A stretch of 45,413 nt of DNA, from NCBI GenBank assembly GCA_963628035.1, contig CAVGED010000113.1, forward strand, positions 1-45,413, written 5' to 3'. The notes below the pieces were generated by a model. The model did no database searches, was not told the origin of the DNA, and worked only from the letters and a program-made list of their open reading frames with translations. Shown here in pieces: positions 8,643 to 17,974 of this stretch. Both the position numbers and the translations under genes were made by a program. The DNA is from 14-2 sp963628035. GTDB taxonomy: Bacteria > Bacillota > Clostridia > Lachnospirales > Lachnospiraceae. The first letter of the stretch is position 1. Every line of letters starts with the position of its first letter.

Positions 8643-9959
8643 CTACCTTCCAAGCAGATAGTCGATGAACTGCTGGGCGCACCGACCGGACAGGCCGCCG
8701 TGGCTAAGCTCCCATTTATTCGCTTCTGCCAGCAATTCCTGCTCGTCCATATCCACCTGATACCGTCTCGCCAGACTCCTCACAATCTCCTTAAACTCTG
8801 TGGGTGTAGGCGATCCGAAGTAGATCTTCACTCCGAACCTTGCCACCAGGGACAGCTTCTCCTGTACGGTATCGTTCTTGTGCAGGTCGTCCTCCCGCTC
8901 CTCCTTGTCGCTGAACTTCTCACGCACCAGGTGACGGCGATTGGAGGTGGCATAGATCAGGATATTGTCAGGCTTTTTCTCCAGTCCGCCCTCGATAACG
9001 GCCTTCAGATACTTATATTCTATCTCAAATTCCTCGAAGGAAAGGTCATCCATGTATATGATAAACTTATAGTTGCGGTTCTTGATCTGGGCGATCAGGG
9101 AATTCAGATCCTGGAACTGGTGCTTGTAGATCTCAACCATCCGAAGCCCTCTGTCATAATACTGATTGACGATGGCCTTGATGCTGGTGGATTTTCCGGT
9201 TCCCGCGTCGCCGAACAACAGACAGTTATTGGCCTTCTTTCCATTTACAAAGGCTTCCGTGTTGGCGATAAGCTTTTCCTTAGCCAGCTCATAACCAACC
9301 AGGTCATTCAGATGCACATGGGCAATGTTCGTGATGGGCACGATCTTCGCGCCACCGCCAACATGCTCGATGCGGAAGGCCTTATGCAGTCCCAGCTCTC
9401 CCACACCGAAATCCCGGTAGAAGGCTGTCACTTCATGCATGAATTCTGCGACCGTTTCGCTCTGCTCCAGCATCCTGCTAAGGCTACAGATCCGGTCCCG
9501 GATCCGCACGTTGAATACCTGTCCGCTTCCTTCCACACACTGATAATCCGCAAGCTCCTTTAAGATAGGAATGTTGAGTTTTTCCGCGAGCTTTGTCAGA
9601 TCATAGGCAAACAGCTGCTTGAATATCGCAAAATCATGGTAGGCAAATTCGTTGATGCTGCCCTCTACCTCTCCCCGTATCTCACAGGCAGTACTGTATG
9701 CGTTTTCATGATTCACAATAAGGAGCGTCAGATAGTTATGCCAGAGGTTCCCGCCAAAGCCATGACTGGCTGCAAGCTCGATGAGCGCATGGAGTGCCCG
9801 GTAGCACACATCCTTAAGCATCTCTTCCTGCTTCTCCCAGCTTATCTTTTCTTCTGTGTATGTCTTTTTCCCATATTCCTCAAGGATCCGGGTAAAATCA
9901 TAAAATATTTCTTCCTGTTCCGGTATCTTATACAATATCAATTCTTTTACACTGCTCAT
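8643..9959 (-). CDS. DUF815 family AAA+ ATPase
   Basis: 438 residues. The C-terminal half is an AAA+ domain: Walker A GDAGTGKST (250-258), Walker B FIIYMDDLSF, sensor IYATSNRRHLV. The family (DUF815, COG2607) has no settled function. The N-terminal ~200 residues are helical with no recognisable motif. AGAGAGGG lies just upstream of the ATG. It is placed between pheA (14-bp gap) and ppx, so it is probably co-transcribed with pheA; that proximity does not by itself suggest a role in phenylalanine synthesis. Confidence 0.88.
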   Translation of the reverse strand: MSSVKELILYKIPEQEEIFYDFTRILEEYGKKTYTEEKISWEKQEEMLKDVCYRALHALIELAASHGFGGNLWHNYLTLLIVNHENAYSTACEIRGEVEGSINEFAYHDFAIFKQLFAYDLTKLAEKLNIPILKELADYQCVEGSGQVFNVRIRDRICSLSRMLEQSETVAEFMHEVTAFYRDFGVGELGLHKAFRIEHVGGGAKIVPITNIAHVHLNDLVGYELAKEKLIANTEAFVNGKKANNCLLFGDAGTGKSTSIKAIVNQYYDRGLRMVEIYKHQFQDLNSLIAQIKNRNYKFIIYMDDLSFEEFEIEYKYLKAVIEGGLEKKPDNILIYATSNRRHLVREKFSDKEEREDDLHKNDTVQEKLSLVARFGVKIYFGSPTPTEFKEIVRSLARRYQVDMDEQELLAEANKWELSHGGLSGRCAQQFIDYLLGR

Positions 9960-9973
9960 TTTCGTCCCTCTCT

Positions 9974-11104
9974 CTAGTAATTTCCTAATATCCGCAATTT
10001 TCCTGCTTCTTCCGCCAGTCCCTTTAAGGCGTTCTGCACCGCACCGTCCTTAAGATTCCCCTCAAAATCCACAAAGAACCTATACTCGAAGCTCTTATCC
10101 TTGATCGGCCTGGATTCGATCTTGTTCATATTCAGGTTGTTGTAAATGATATGGGACAGCATATGGTAGAGGGAACCGCTCTCATGGGGGATTTCAAAGC
10201 AGATGCTGATCTTTCCTGCGTCCCTTTTGCACATCTTTTTCCCGGACACAATGATAAAACGTGTGCTGTTCTCGCTGCTGTAATTGATGGAACGCTTCAG
10301 CACCTTAAGGCCGTAGATCTCAGCCGTCAGAGGATTGGCGATGGCCGCCTGATTCTTCTGTCCGTCCTCCACCACCTTCTTGGCCGACATAGCGGTATTC
10401 TTTAAGGAGATTCGTTCCCAATCTCTGTGCTCATCCAGGAAATCCACACACTGCATCAACGCCTGGGGGTGGGAATAGACGCAGGTAATGTCCGCTATCT
10501 CAGCCTCAGGCAGCCCCAGCAGTGCATGATCCACCTTGATGGTCTGTTCCCCCACGATATAATTATCATATTCCACCAGCAGATCATAATTCTCGCTGAC
10601 GATCCCGGCAGAAGAATTCTCAATTGGAAGTACCGCAAAGTCAGCTTCCCCTTTCTTCAATGCCTCCATGGCATTCCGCCAGGTCTCTACATGAAAGGAA
10701 TCCGTATGTTCTCCGAAGAAAGCATTCATAGCCATCTGGCTGTATGCACCTTCCACGCCCTGGTAGACCACTCTGGCATGGGAAAAGTCGATGGTGTCCT
10801 TCACTTCAAATCCGGTATCCTCGCCCTGCCCGCTGTCCGTCAGAAGCTGATACTGCCGCTTCCTGCTGATAGCCATGATCTGCTCAAACAGTTCGCGGAT
10901 ACCGATTTTCGAGAATTCACTCCCTGCAAGCGCTGAGAGACGCGCAAGCTTCTCTGCCTCCCGCTGCCGATCTAAAACTGGTTTGCCGTTGGCGATCTTG
11001 TACTCCGCCACCTGGGTCACAAGCTCCAGACGTTCCTCAAACAGCTCTGTTATTTTTTTGTCGATCCCATCCAGCTCTGCACGGATATCTGCTAATTCTC
11101 TCAT
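9974..11104 (-). CDS. pheA: Bifunctional chorismate mutase / prephenate dehydratase
   Basis: 376 residues (P-protein). Residues 1-90 are an AroQ-type chorismate mutase (IRAELDGIDKKITELFEERL, with YKIANGKPVLD). Residues ~110-290 are prephenate dehydratase (VVYQGVEGAYSQMA, then LPIENSSAG and ENSTRFIIVS, which holds the catalytic Thr-Arg-Phe). Residues ~300-376 form the ACT regulatory domain (HESGSLYHML; ESRPI) that binds phenylalanine. It converts chorismate to phenylpyruvate and is expected to be feedback inhibited. AAAGAGGAA precedes the ATG. There is an 82-bp gap from polC upstream. Confidence 0.96.
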   Translation of the reverse strand: MRELADIRAELDGIDKKITELFEERLELVTQVAEYKIANGKPVLDRQREAEKLARLSALAGSEFSKIGIRELFEQIMAISRKRQYQLLTDSGQGEDTGFEVKDTIDFSHARVVYQGVEGAYSQMAMNAFFGEHTDSFHVETWRNAMEALKKGEADFAVLPIENSSAGIVSENYDLLVEYDNYIVGEQTIKVDHALLGLPEAEIADITCVYSHPQALMQCVDFLDEHRDWERISLKNTAMSAKKVVEDGQKNQAAIANPLTAEIYGLKVLKRSINYSSENSTRFIIVSGKKMCKRDAGKISICFEIPHESGSLYHMLSHIIYNNLNMNKIESRPIKDKSFEYRFFVDFEGNLKDGAVQNALKGLAEEAGKLRILGNY

Positions 11105-11186
11105 ATGTATTCCTCTTTCTAACGATCTATTTATTACTATTCACAGCCTCTTCCTCTTACATGCGCAAAACCAGCCGGCGAAGCTT

Positions 11187-14100
11187 TTAAGCGAAATCGA
11201 ACAGTGACAACTGATTGGATTCCGGCAGGTCTCCCAGGATTCCCAGATCGGCCATCAGGTCGATGACGGTCTTGCTGACCTTGGTTCGTTCACGGAAATC
11301 GTCCTTGGACAGGAACTTCCCGCCCTTGGCCGCTTCCACCACCGCTTCCGCCGCCTTATCCCCCAGACCTTCGATGGTGCTTAAGGCCGGCAGCAGCTTT
11401 CCGTCTATGATCTGAAAGGCCTTGGCCTTGGACCGATAGACGTCAATAGGCAGGAATTCAAACCCTCTGGCATACATCTCCTGGACGATCTTCATGTCCT
11501 TCATCGTATCCTGTTCCTTCTTAGTCAATGTATCCTTGCGCCGTTCAAAATCCGCCATAAAATATTCCAGCTTCTCCTTCCCCTGGCACATCAGTTCATA
11601 GTTGAAGGAAGTGGCGCGAATACTGAAGAAAGCCGCATAATAGGCCAACGGATAAAACACCTTGCAGTAGGCGATCCGCCAGGCCATCATCACGTAAGCC
11701 GCCGCATGCGCCTTCGGGAACATGTACTGGATCTTCGTGCAGGACCAGATATACCAGTCCGGCACGCCATGGGCCTTCATATCCGCTTCCCATTCCGGCC
11801 ACATATCACACTTCTTCTTCGCCACGGTTCCCTTACGCACCGCCTCCATGATCTTGAAGGATTCCTCCGAATCAAGTCCCATACCGATGAGGTAGGTCAT
11901 GATATCGTCACGGGTACAGATGGCGTTGGAAATGGTAGCCTTTCCTTCCTGGATCAGCGTCTGTGCATTCCCCAGCCACACATCCGTCCCGTGGGACAGA
12001 CCGGAGATCCGGATCAGATCCGAGAAGGACTGGGGCTTTGTGTCCTGCAACATCTGGATAACGAAATCCGTGCCAAACTCAGGAATTCCAAGAGACCCCA
12101 AAGGACAGCCGCCGATATCTGCCGGTTCAATGCCAAGGGCCTTGGTACTCTGGAACAGGGACATCACATCCGGATCATCCAGCGGAATCTGCTTCGCATC
12201 GATCCCGGTCAGATCCTCCAGCATACGGATCATGGTGGGATCATCGTGTCCGAGGATATCCAGCTTCAGCAGGTTGTGGTCGATGGAATGGTAATCAAAG
12301 TGCGTGGTGACGATATCGGTAGTCATGTCATTCGCCGGATGCTGTACCGGAGTAAAGGAGTAGATCTCCTCTCCCAGCGGAAGCACGATGATACCGCCGG
12401 GATGCTGTCCGGTGGTCCGACGCACACCCACACAACCTTCCACGATCCTTTCAATCTCACAGTTACGCTTGCGCTGGCCGCGCTCCTCAAAATAATGCTT
12501 CACATATCCGTATGCTGTCTTATCCGCCAGCGTTCCGATGGTTCCCGCACGGAATGTCTGTCCCTCTCCGAAGATTACTTCTGTATATTTATGAGCCTTA
12601 CTCTGATATTCCCCGGAAAAATTCAGGTCGATATCCGGCTCTTTATTTCCTTTGAATCCAAGGAAGGTCTCAAAGGGGATATCAAAGCCCTCCTTTTTCA
12701 AGGGTTCGCCGCATTCCGGGCACAGTCTGTCCGGCATGTCACACCCGGCCCGGCCGGCGTACGCCTTCACCTCCGGGGAATCAAAATCACTGAAATGGCA
12801 CTTGGGGCAATAATAGTGGGGAGCCAGAGGATTCACCTCCGTGATACCTGCCATGGTAGCCACAAAGGAAGAGCCTACGGAGCCACGAGAACCTACCAGA
12901 TAACCGTCCTCGTTGGACTTCCACACCAGCTTCTGCGCAATGATATACATCACGGCAAACCCATTGGAGATGATAGAGTTCAGCTCACGCTCCAGCCGTT
13001 CCACCACGATCTCAGGAAGCTTGTCCCCATAGATCTCATGGGCGCGGTTGTAACAGATATCCCGGAGCGTCTGATCCGAATTCTCGATCACCGGGGGGCA
13101 TTTGTCCGGGCGCACCGGTTCGATGCGCTCACACATGTCCGCAATCTTATTCGTGTTGGTGATAACGATCTCTTCCGCCTTCTCGCTGCCGAGATAATCG
13201 AATTCCGCCAGCATCTCTTCCGTGGTACGCAGATACAGGGGCGCCTGGTCATCTGCGTCCGTAAAGCCCTTGCCTGTCATGATGATACGGCGGTACACCT
13301 CGTCCTCCGGATCCAGAAAATGCACATCGCAAGTACCCACCACAGGCTTATGGAACTGTTCCCCCAGTGCCACGATCTTCCGGTTGATATCCTTAAGCTC
13401 CTCCTGGGAAGCAACCACAGGATTCTCCCCCCGGAGCATGAAGGCATTGTTTCCAAGTGGCTGAATCTCCAGATAATCGTAAAATCGTACCAGCCGCGCG
13501 ATCTCCTCCTCCGAGTTGCCGCGCAGGATTGCCTGGTACAGTTCCCCAGCCTCACAGGCGGAGCCTAAGATCAATCCCTCCCGGTACTTCATTAAGTCGC
13601 TTTTCGGGATCCTGGGCTGTCTATGGTAGTAATCCAGATGGGAATGGGAAACCAGTCGGTACAGGTTGATCCTTCCCACGTCGTTGGCTGCCAGAATGAT
13701 GGCATGGTGGGTCGGAAGCTTCTTGATATTGTCCGTGGAGCTGTTCCCCAGTCGGTTTACCTCATCCAGCGCCTCGATACCGCGATCCTTAAGCATCTCG
13801 ATAAATTTCACAAAAATCTCCGCCGTGCAGGCAGCATCATCCACTGCCCGGTGGTGATTCTCCAGGGATATATTAAGGGCCTTGGCTACCGTATCCAGCT
13901 TAAAACGGTTCAGTGCCGGCAGCAGCACCCGCGCCATAGCCACCGTATCTACGACGGTATAATCACAGGGAAGCTGAAGCCGCTCACAGTTCTTACTGAT
14001 AAAGCTCATGTCGAAGCCTGCGTTGTGAGCCACCATGACAGCCCCCTCACAGAAGGACAAAAACTCCGGCAGCACCGTCTCGATTCCCGGAGCATCAATT

Positions 14101-15788
14101 ACCATCTCATCCTTGATATGTGTGAGATTCTCGATCTCAAATGGAATCGGCACTCTTGGATTTACAAACGTGGAAAAACGATCCACGATCTTTTCGTCCG
14201 CCACCTTCACCGCACCGATCTCGATGATCTGATTGTTGATCGGCGAAAACCCGGTAGTCTCAAGGTCAAATACCACATAAGTATCACTTAGCTTCTGGTT
14301 GTGGGAATTCTCCACAATATTCTTCAGGTCATCTACCAGATACGCTTCAATCCCATAGATAACCTTGAAATCAGAGCCTTTCGGGAGGGCGTGGTTGGCA
14401 TCCGGAAACGCCTGAACATCCCCGTGATCCGTGACCGCAAGAGCTTTATGACCCCAGGAAATGGCACGTCCGATGATATCCTTGACCTCGGATACGCCAT
14501 CCATATCACTCATCTTCGTATGGCAGTGAAGCTCCACGCGCTTCACGGGACTGTTGTCCATTCTTCCGGTGGTAAAGTCCGCGATCTTCTTGATCCCATT
14601 GACGGATCCGATCGTAAGCTCTCCGTCGAAACGGTCGATGGTAGTAACACCCTTTATCTTTAAGAAAGCACCCTTCTTCACCCCCTGGGTGATTTCAGCC
14701 ACATGCTCGTTTCGCGCAAACATCTTCACCATAATGGTGTCCGTGAAGTCTGTGATGGCAAACATAATAATCGTCTTCTCGTTGCGGATCTCCCGCGTCT
14801 CGACGCTTAAGACCTTTCCCCGGATGATCACCTCACCCATCTCGCCTGCGATGTGCTCGATTGGCATGGAAGCCTCTTCAATATCACGGCCAAAGATCAC
14901 GTCCGGATTGTCGGATTTCCGGATCGGTCCGCTGTCCCTGCCACTGTAGTTCCCCTTCTGGAAGGAGTCCTTACCGAACCTGCCCTTTCCGTTCTGTACT
15001 TTTCCTGCTGTTCCGGGCACCGTATTCCGGTCGGATTTTGTCGCTTCACTCCCGGCTTTCCGGGGTTCTTGGACTTCCACAGCTTCCTTCTTTCCGTTTT
15101 CAGCACCCGTTTTTGCTTCGTTGCTCCAAGGCGCTTCACCTGTGTCGGTCATCTCGAGATAGGCATCCCCGGAAGCTCCCTGCGACGCTTCCGCATCCGA
15201 ATGTGCGAAGCTGGAATGTGCCAGAATATTCTGTATCTCATTGGCAATGTGAAGGTCGCTGTTCTTCTTATACTTGCTCTCCTTCGGCTCCCGGTACTCC
15301 ACCTCCACAGTCATGTCAAGACCGCAGCGCTCGCACACGACCTTCTCCAGAATCCGTATCACCTCATCGGCCTTCACTCCGGCCACCACAGATTCCTCCA
15401 GCACCAGCTTCATCTTATGATCCTGCGGGAACTCCATGGTGGCACAGCGCAGAAGGTTATACTCCAGCAGGCTGTAGGCTTTCAACTCATCCAGCACACT
15501 GTCCTTGTACACCTCCATCAGCGTCCTTGGGTTATACTGGGCAGACAAAAGATACTTCTCGATGATCTTCACCGTCATGTTTTTAGCAGGAAAAAGCTGT
15601 TCTCTGATCGCCTTCTCCAACAGGAACACATCCTTCTTCTGAATCAGTCGTGTGCTCGTAATATAGACCCGCAGACGATCCTTGGCGCGGTTGGTGGAAA
15701 CCTTGGTCACCACCACCTCACTCAAAAGGCTTCGTAGCTTAGGATCTATCTCCAGTGTTGGAAAAACTTCAAAAAACAGCTTCTGCAT
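11187..15788 (-). CDS. polC: DNA polymerase III alpha subunit, PolC type
   Basis: 1533 residues: the Gram-positive replicative polymerase. In order: N-terminal domain (1-~180), a low-complexity linker (~185-295), an OB fold (~315-405), a PHP domain (ELHCHTKMSD, ~419) interrupted by a DEDDh proofreading exonuclease (DLETTG 528-533, HNAGFD ~588, HRAVDD ~646), then palm, fingers with a four-cysteine zinc motif (CPKC...CPEC), DPDIDLNFSG in the palm, and a C-terminal tail. TTGGAG lies 9 nt before the ATG at 15788; the ATG at 15824 would overlap ispG and lacks such a site. polC follows ispG by 20 bp at the end of the frr-to-polC cluster. Confidence 0.97.
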   Translation of the reverse strand: MQKLFFEVFPTLEIDPKLRSLLSEVVVTKVSTNRAKDRLRVYITSTRLIQKKDVFLLEKAIREQLFPAKNMTVKIIEKYLLSAQYNPRTLMEVYKDSVLDELKAYSLLEYNLLRCATMEFPQDHKMKLVLEESVVAGVKADEVIRILEKVVCERCGLDMTVEVEYREPKESKYKKNSDLHIANEIQNILAHSSFAHSDAEASQGASGDAYLEMTDTGEAPWSNEAKTGAENGKKEAVEVQEPRKAGSEATKSDRNTVPGTAGKVQNGKGRFGKDSFQKGNYSGRDSGPIRKSDNPDVIFGRDIEEASMPIEHIAGEMGEVIIRGKVLSVETREIRNEKTIIMFAITDFTDTIMVKMFARNEHVAEITQGVKKGAFLKIKGVTTIDRFDGELTIGSVNGIKKIADFTTGRMDNSPVKRVELHCHTKMSDMDGVSEVKDIIGRAISWGHKALAVTDHGDVQAFPDANHALPKGSDFKVIYGIEAYLVDDLKNIVENSHNQKLSDTYVVFDLETTGFSPINNQIIEIGAVKVADEKIVDRFSTFVNPRVPIPFEIENLTHIKDEMVIDAPGIETVLPEFLSFCEGAVMVAHNAGFDMSFISKNCERLQLPCDYTVVDTVAMARVLLPALNRFKLDTVAKALNISLENHHRAVDDAACTAEIFVKFIEMLKDRGIEALDEVNRLGNSSTDNIKKLPTHHAIILAANDVGRINLYRLVSHSHLDYYHRQPRIPKSDLMKYREGLILGSACEAGELYQAILRGNSEEEIARLVRFYDYLEIQPLGNNAFMLRGENPVVASQEELKDINRKIVALGEQFHKPVVGTCDVHFLDPEDEVYRRIIMTGKGFTDADDQAPLYLRTTEEMLAEFDYLGSEKAEEIVITNTNKIADMCERIEPVRPDKCPPVIENSDQTLRDICYNRAHEIYGDKLPEIVVERLERELNSIISNGFAVMYIIAQKLVWKSNEDGYLVGSRGSVGSSFVATMAGITEVNPLAPHYYCPKCHFSDFDSPEVKAYAGRAGCDMPDRLCPECGEPLKKEGFDIPFETFLGFKGNKEPDIDLNFSGEYQSKAHKYTEVIFGEGQTFRAGTIGTLADKTAYGYVKHYFEERGQRKRNCEIERIVEGCVGVRRTTGQHPGGIIVLPLGEEIYSFTPVQHPANDMTTDIVTTHFDYHSIDHNLLKLDILGHDDPTMIRMLEDLTGIDAKQIPLDDPDVMSLFQSTKALGIEPADIGGCPLGSLGIPEFGTDFVIQMLQDTKPQSFSDLIRISGLSHGTDVWLGNAQTLIQEGKATISNAICTRDDIMTYLIGMGLDSEESFKIMEAVRKGTVAKKKCDMWPEWEADMKAHGVPDWYIWSCTKIQYMFPKAHAAAYVMMAWRIAYCKVFYPLAYYAAFFSIRATSFNYELMCQGKEKLEYFMADFERRKDTLTKKEQDTMKDMKIVQEMYARGFEFLPIDVYRSKAKAFQIIDGKLLPALSTIEGLGDKAAEAVVEAAKGGKFLSKDDFRERTKVSKTVIDLMADLGILGDLPESNQLSLFDFA

Positions 15789-15808
15789 TTCAATCACTCC
15801 AATATTTT

Positions 15809-16867
15809 CTATGCTTCGTTCCAATGCAGCAATTCATACCGCAATGCGCCGAGCAATTCATCCTCTTTCACCTTCTTGTAGACCTCGCCGTGCTTGATGA
15901 TCAGACCCTCACCCTTACCTCCGGCGATGCCGATATCCGCCTCCTTGGCCTCTCCGGGACCGTTCACCACGCAGCCCATCACAGCGACCTTGATATCAAG
16001 CGGGATATCCGCCACCATATTTTCCACCTGGTTGGCCAATCCGATGAGATCGATACAGGTTCTGCCGCAGGTAGGACAGGATACCACCTCCACGCCTCCG
16101 GTGCGAAGCCCCAGCGTTCTTAAGATGATCTTTGCCGACTTGATCTCCTCCAAGGGATCACCCGTCAGAGAAACCCGGATGGTGTCTCCGATTCCTTGAT
16201 GCAGGATCAGTCCCAGCCCGATGCTGGACTTGATATTCCCGCTTATGATGGTTCCGGCCTCCGTGATCCCCACATGCAATGGGTAAGAGGTCTTCTCTGC
16301 GATCAGTTCATGGGCACGCACACACATCATGACATCCGAGGACTTAATGCTGATCACCAGATTGTCATATCCCATGTCCTCAATAAGCTTCACCTTATCA
16401 AGCGCGCTCTCCACAATTCCTTCGGCTGTCACACCGTGGTATCTCTCCACCAGCTCCTTCTCCAGAGAGCCGCTGTTGACGCCTACACGGATAGGAATAT
16501 TGCGCTCCTTTGCCATATCCACCACTGCCTTGACACGCTCTCTGTCCCCAATGTTTCCCGGATTGATCCGAATCTTATCTGCCCCATGCTCCATGGCAGC
16601 AATGGCAAGCCGGTAATCGAAGTGAATGTCCGCCACCAATGGGATAGCAATCTGCTTCTTGATCTCTGAGAGCGCCCTGGCGGCCTCCATATCCGGCACT
16701 GCACAGCGAATGATGTCACATCCGGCGGCGGTTAGCCGCTGAATCTGATCCACCGTGGCAGCCACGTCCTGGGTCTTTGTATTTGTCATGGACTGTATCA
16801 GAATCGGGTTCCCGTTTCCGATGACACGGTTCCCGATATGCACTTCCCTTGTCTTTTTTCGCTCCAT
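15809..16867 (-). CDS. ispG: 4-hydroxy-3-methylbut-2-enyl-diphosphate synthase (flavodoxin)
   Basis: 352 residues. IspG is the [4Fe-4S] enzyme that makes HMBPP from MEcPP, the penultimate MEP-pathway step. The cluster ligands are visible: SCPTCGRTC (C264, C267) and MGCVVNGPGE (C299, E306). AAAGGA lies a few bases before the ATG at 16867; the 18-codon longer frame has no support and runs into the palindromic repeat. It is in line with dxr two genes upstream, and rseP lies between, as in many Firmicutes. Confidence 0.96.
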   Translation of the reverse strand: MERKKTREVHIGNRVIGNGNPILIQSMTNTKTQDVAATVDQIQRLTAAGCDIIRCAVPDMEAARALSEIKKQIAIPLVADIHFDYRLAIAAMEHGADKIRINPGNIGDRERVKAVVDMAKERNIPIRVGVNSGSLEKELVERYHGVTAEGIVESALDKVKLIEDMGYDNLVISIKSSDVMMCVRAHELIAEKTSYPLHVGITEAGTIISGNIKSSIGLGLILHQGIGDTIRVSLTGDPLEEIKSAKIILRTLGLRTGGVEVVSCPTCGRTCIDLIGLANQVENMVADIPLDIKVAVMGCVVNGPGEAKEADIGIAGGKGEGLIIKHGEVYKKVKEDELLGALRYELLHWNEA

Positions 16868-16903
16868 TGGGGTTCCTTTCTTATAAATCCAGTACCTATA
16901 TGT

Positions 16904-16940
16904 CGTTTGGCACGCACTCATTTGGTAATGGCTGAACTTT
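16904..16940 (-). repeat. Interspersed palindromic repeat, copy B (degenerate)
   Basis: The plus strand reads GTTTGGCACGCAC, then 11-12 bp, then ATGGCTGAAC. It shares GGCACGCAC and GGCTGAAC with copy A, but the outer arms are eroded. It overlaps the rseP stop codon and fills the spacer to ispG. Confidence 0.65.
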
Positions 16941-17973
16941 AGAACAACTTCCTTACATCATTAATTGTCACAACAGCCATCAACAGCAACAGGAGGATCA
17001 GCCCGACGAAATGTACCATGCCCTCTTTATCCGGATCCAGCTTCTTTCGTCGGATAGCCTCAATAATGAGAAATACCAGCCGTCCGCCATCCAGTGCCGG
17101 TAACGGCAGCAGATTCATGACGCCCAGGTTCGCAGACAACAGGATCGCCATGTTCAGCATGTTGATAAATACAAGATAGGCGCCCCCCAGCTTGTTGGCC
17201 TCATCATAGGTGTCTCCGATGGTCTTGACGATACCTACCGGCCCGGACACCTCATTGGCGCTGACTTTTCCGGTCACCAGCATCCGTAAGCTCTGGAATG
17301 CGGCATCCACCCAATATTTTAATTCATAGGCACTGTACTTGATGGATGTCAGGATATTTCCCTTCTCCGATACGCCGCTGCCATAGAATCCCACCAGATA
17401 CCGCCCCTGTTCCTCATCATACCGCGGTGTAATGGTGGCTTCGCTGCGCTCGCCATCGCGCTCATAGACGATCTTGATATCCTGGCCGGGATGAAATACG
17501 GGATACAGACTTACTTCCCGCCAGAGATGGATATGCTTGCCATTCATGGAGATAATGGTATCACCGGCCTGCATTCCGGCCTCCTGTGCCGGATAATTCT
17601 CGATCACATCGTATACTTCAGGCTTGTCATAGCCATTGCACAGGATCAGGATCAGTGCCGCTACAAATGCAAGGATAAAGTTGAAGACGGGTCCGGCTGC
17701 CACAACGCTGATCCTGGCCCAGACAGACTTCTTCTGGAAGGACCTCTCATCGTCACTGTCGCCATCCTCCCCCTCCATCATACAGGCTCCGCCAAAAGGC
17801 AGAAGCTTGATGGAATACTTGGTCTCGCCTCTGGTAATACCGAAAAGTGTCGGCCCTAAGCCCAGCGAAAACTCGTTGACCCGAATGCCATTCTTCTTAG
17901 CCAGGAGGAAATGCCCCAGCTCATGAAACAATATAATTGCGCTGAAAATCAATATTACGATTACAATCTTCAA
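16939..17973 (-). CDS. rseP: RIP metalloprotease RseP (site-2 protease, M50B)
   Basis: 344 residues. The first transmembrane helix carries the zinc motif HELGH (17-21), a PDZ domain covers ~115-195, and the third motif NLLPLPALDGGR (287-298) gives the Asp ligand. A final hydrophobic helix is at ~320-338. It cleaves membrane-embedded substrates such as anti-sigma factors and leftover signal peptides. The start codon at 17973 is TTG, one base after the dxr stop, with AGGTGG overlapping the end of dxr; translation is therefore likely coupled. No nearer ATG fits, since the HELGH helix begins within the first residues. Confidence 0.95.
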   Translation of the reverse strand: MKIVIVILIFSAIILFHELGHFLLAKKNGIRVNEFSLGLGPTLFGITRGETKYSIKLLPFGGACMMEGEDGDSDDERSFQKKSVWARISVVAAGPVFNFILAFVAALILILCNGYDKPEVYDVIENYPAQEAGMQAGDTIISMNGKHIHLWREVSLYPVFHPGQDIKIVYERDGERSEATITPRYDEEQGRYLVGFYGSGVSEKGNILTSIKYSAYELKYWVDAAFQSLRMLVTGKVSANEVSGPVGIVKTIGDTYDEANKLGGAYLVFINMLNMAILLSANLGVMNLLPLPALDGGRLVFLIIEAIRRKKLDPDKEGMVHFVGLILLLLLMAVVTINDVRKLF

Positions 17974-17974
17974 A

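Noticed and set aside
11105..11186. Terminator between polC and pheA
   Set aside because: GCCGGC-type bases can form a small stem, but there is no run of T and no stable hairpin, so I could not support it.
11706..13568. Long plus-strand open frame (620 codons) opposite polC
   Set aside because: Antisense shadow of the polymerase; rich in His/Arg/Leu as expected for a reversed coding strand, with no ribosome binding site or domain.
15789..15824. Earlier polC start
   Set aside because: It would overlap the ispG stop and lacks a Shine-Dalgarno; GGAG at the right distance favours 15788.
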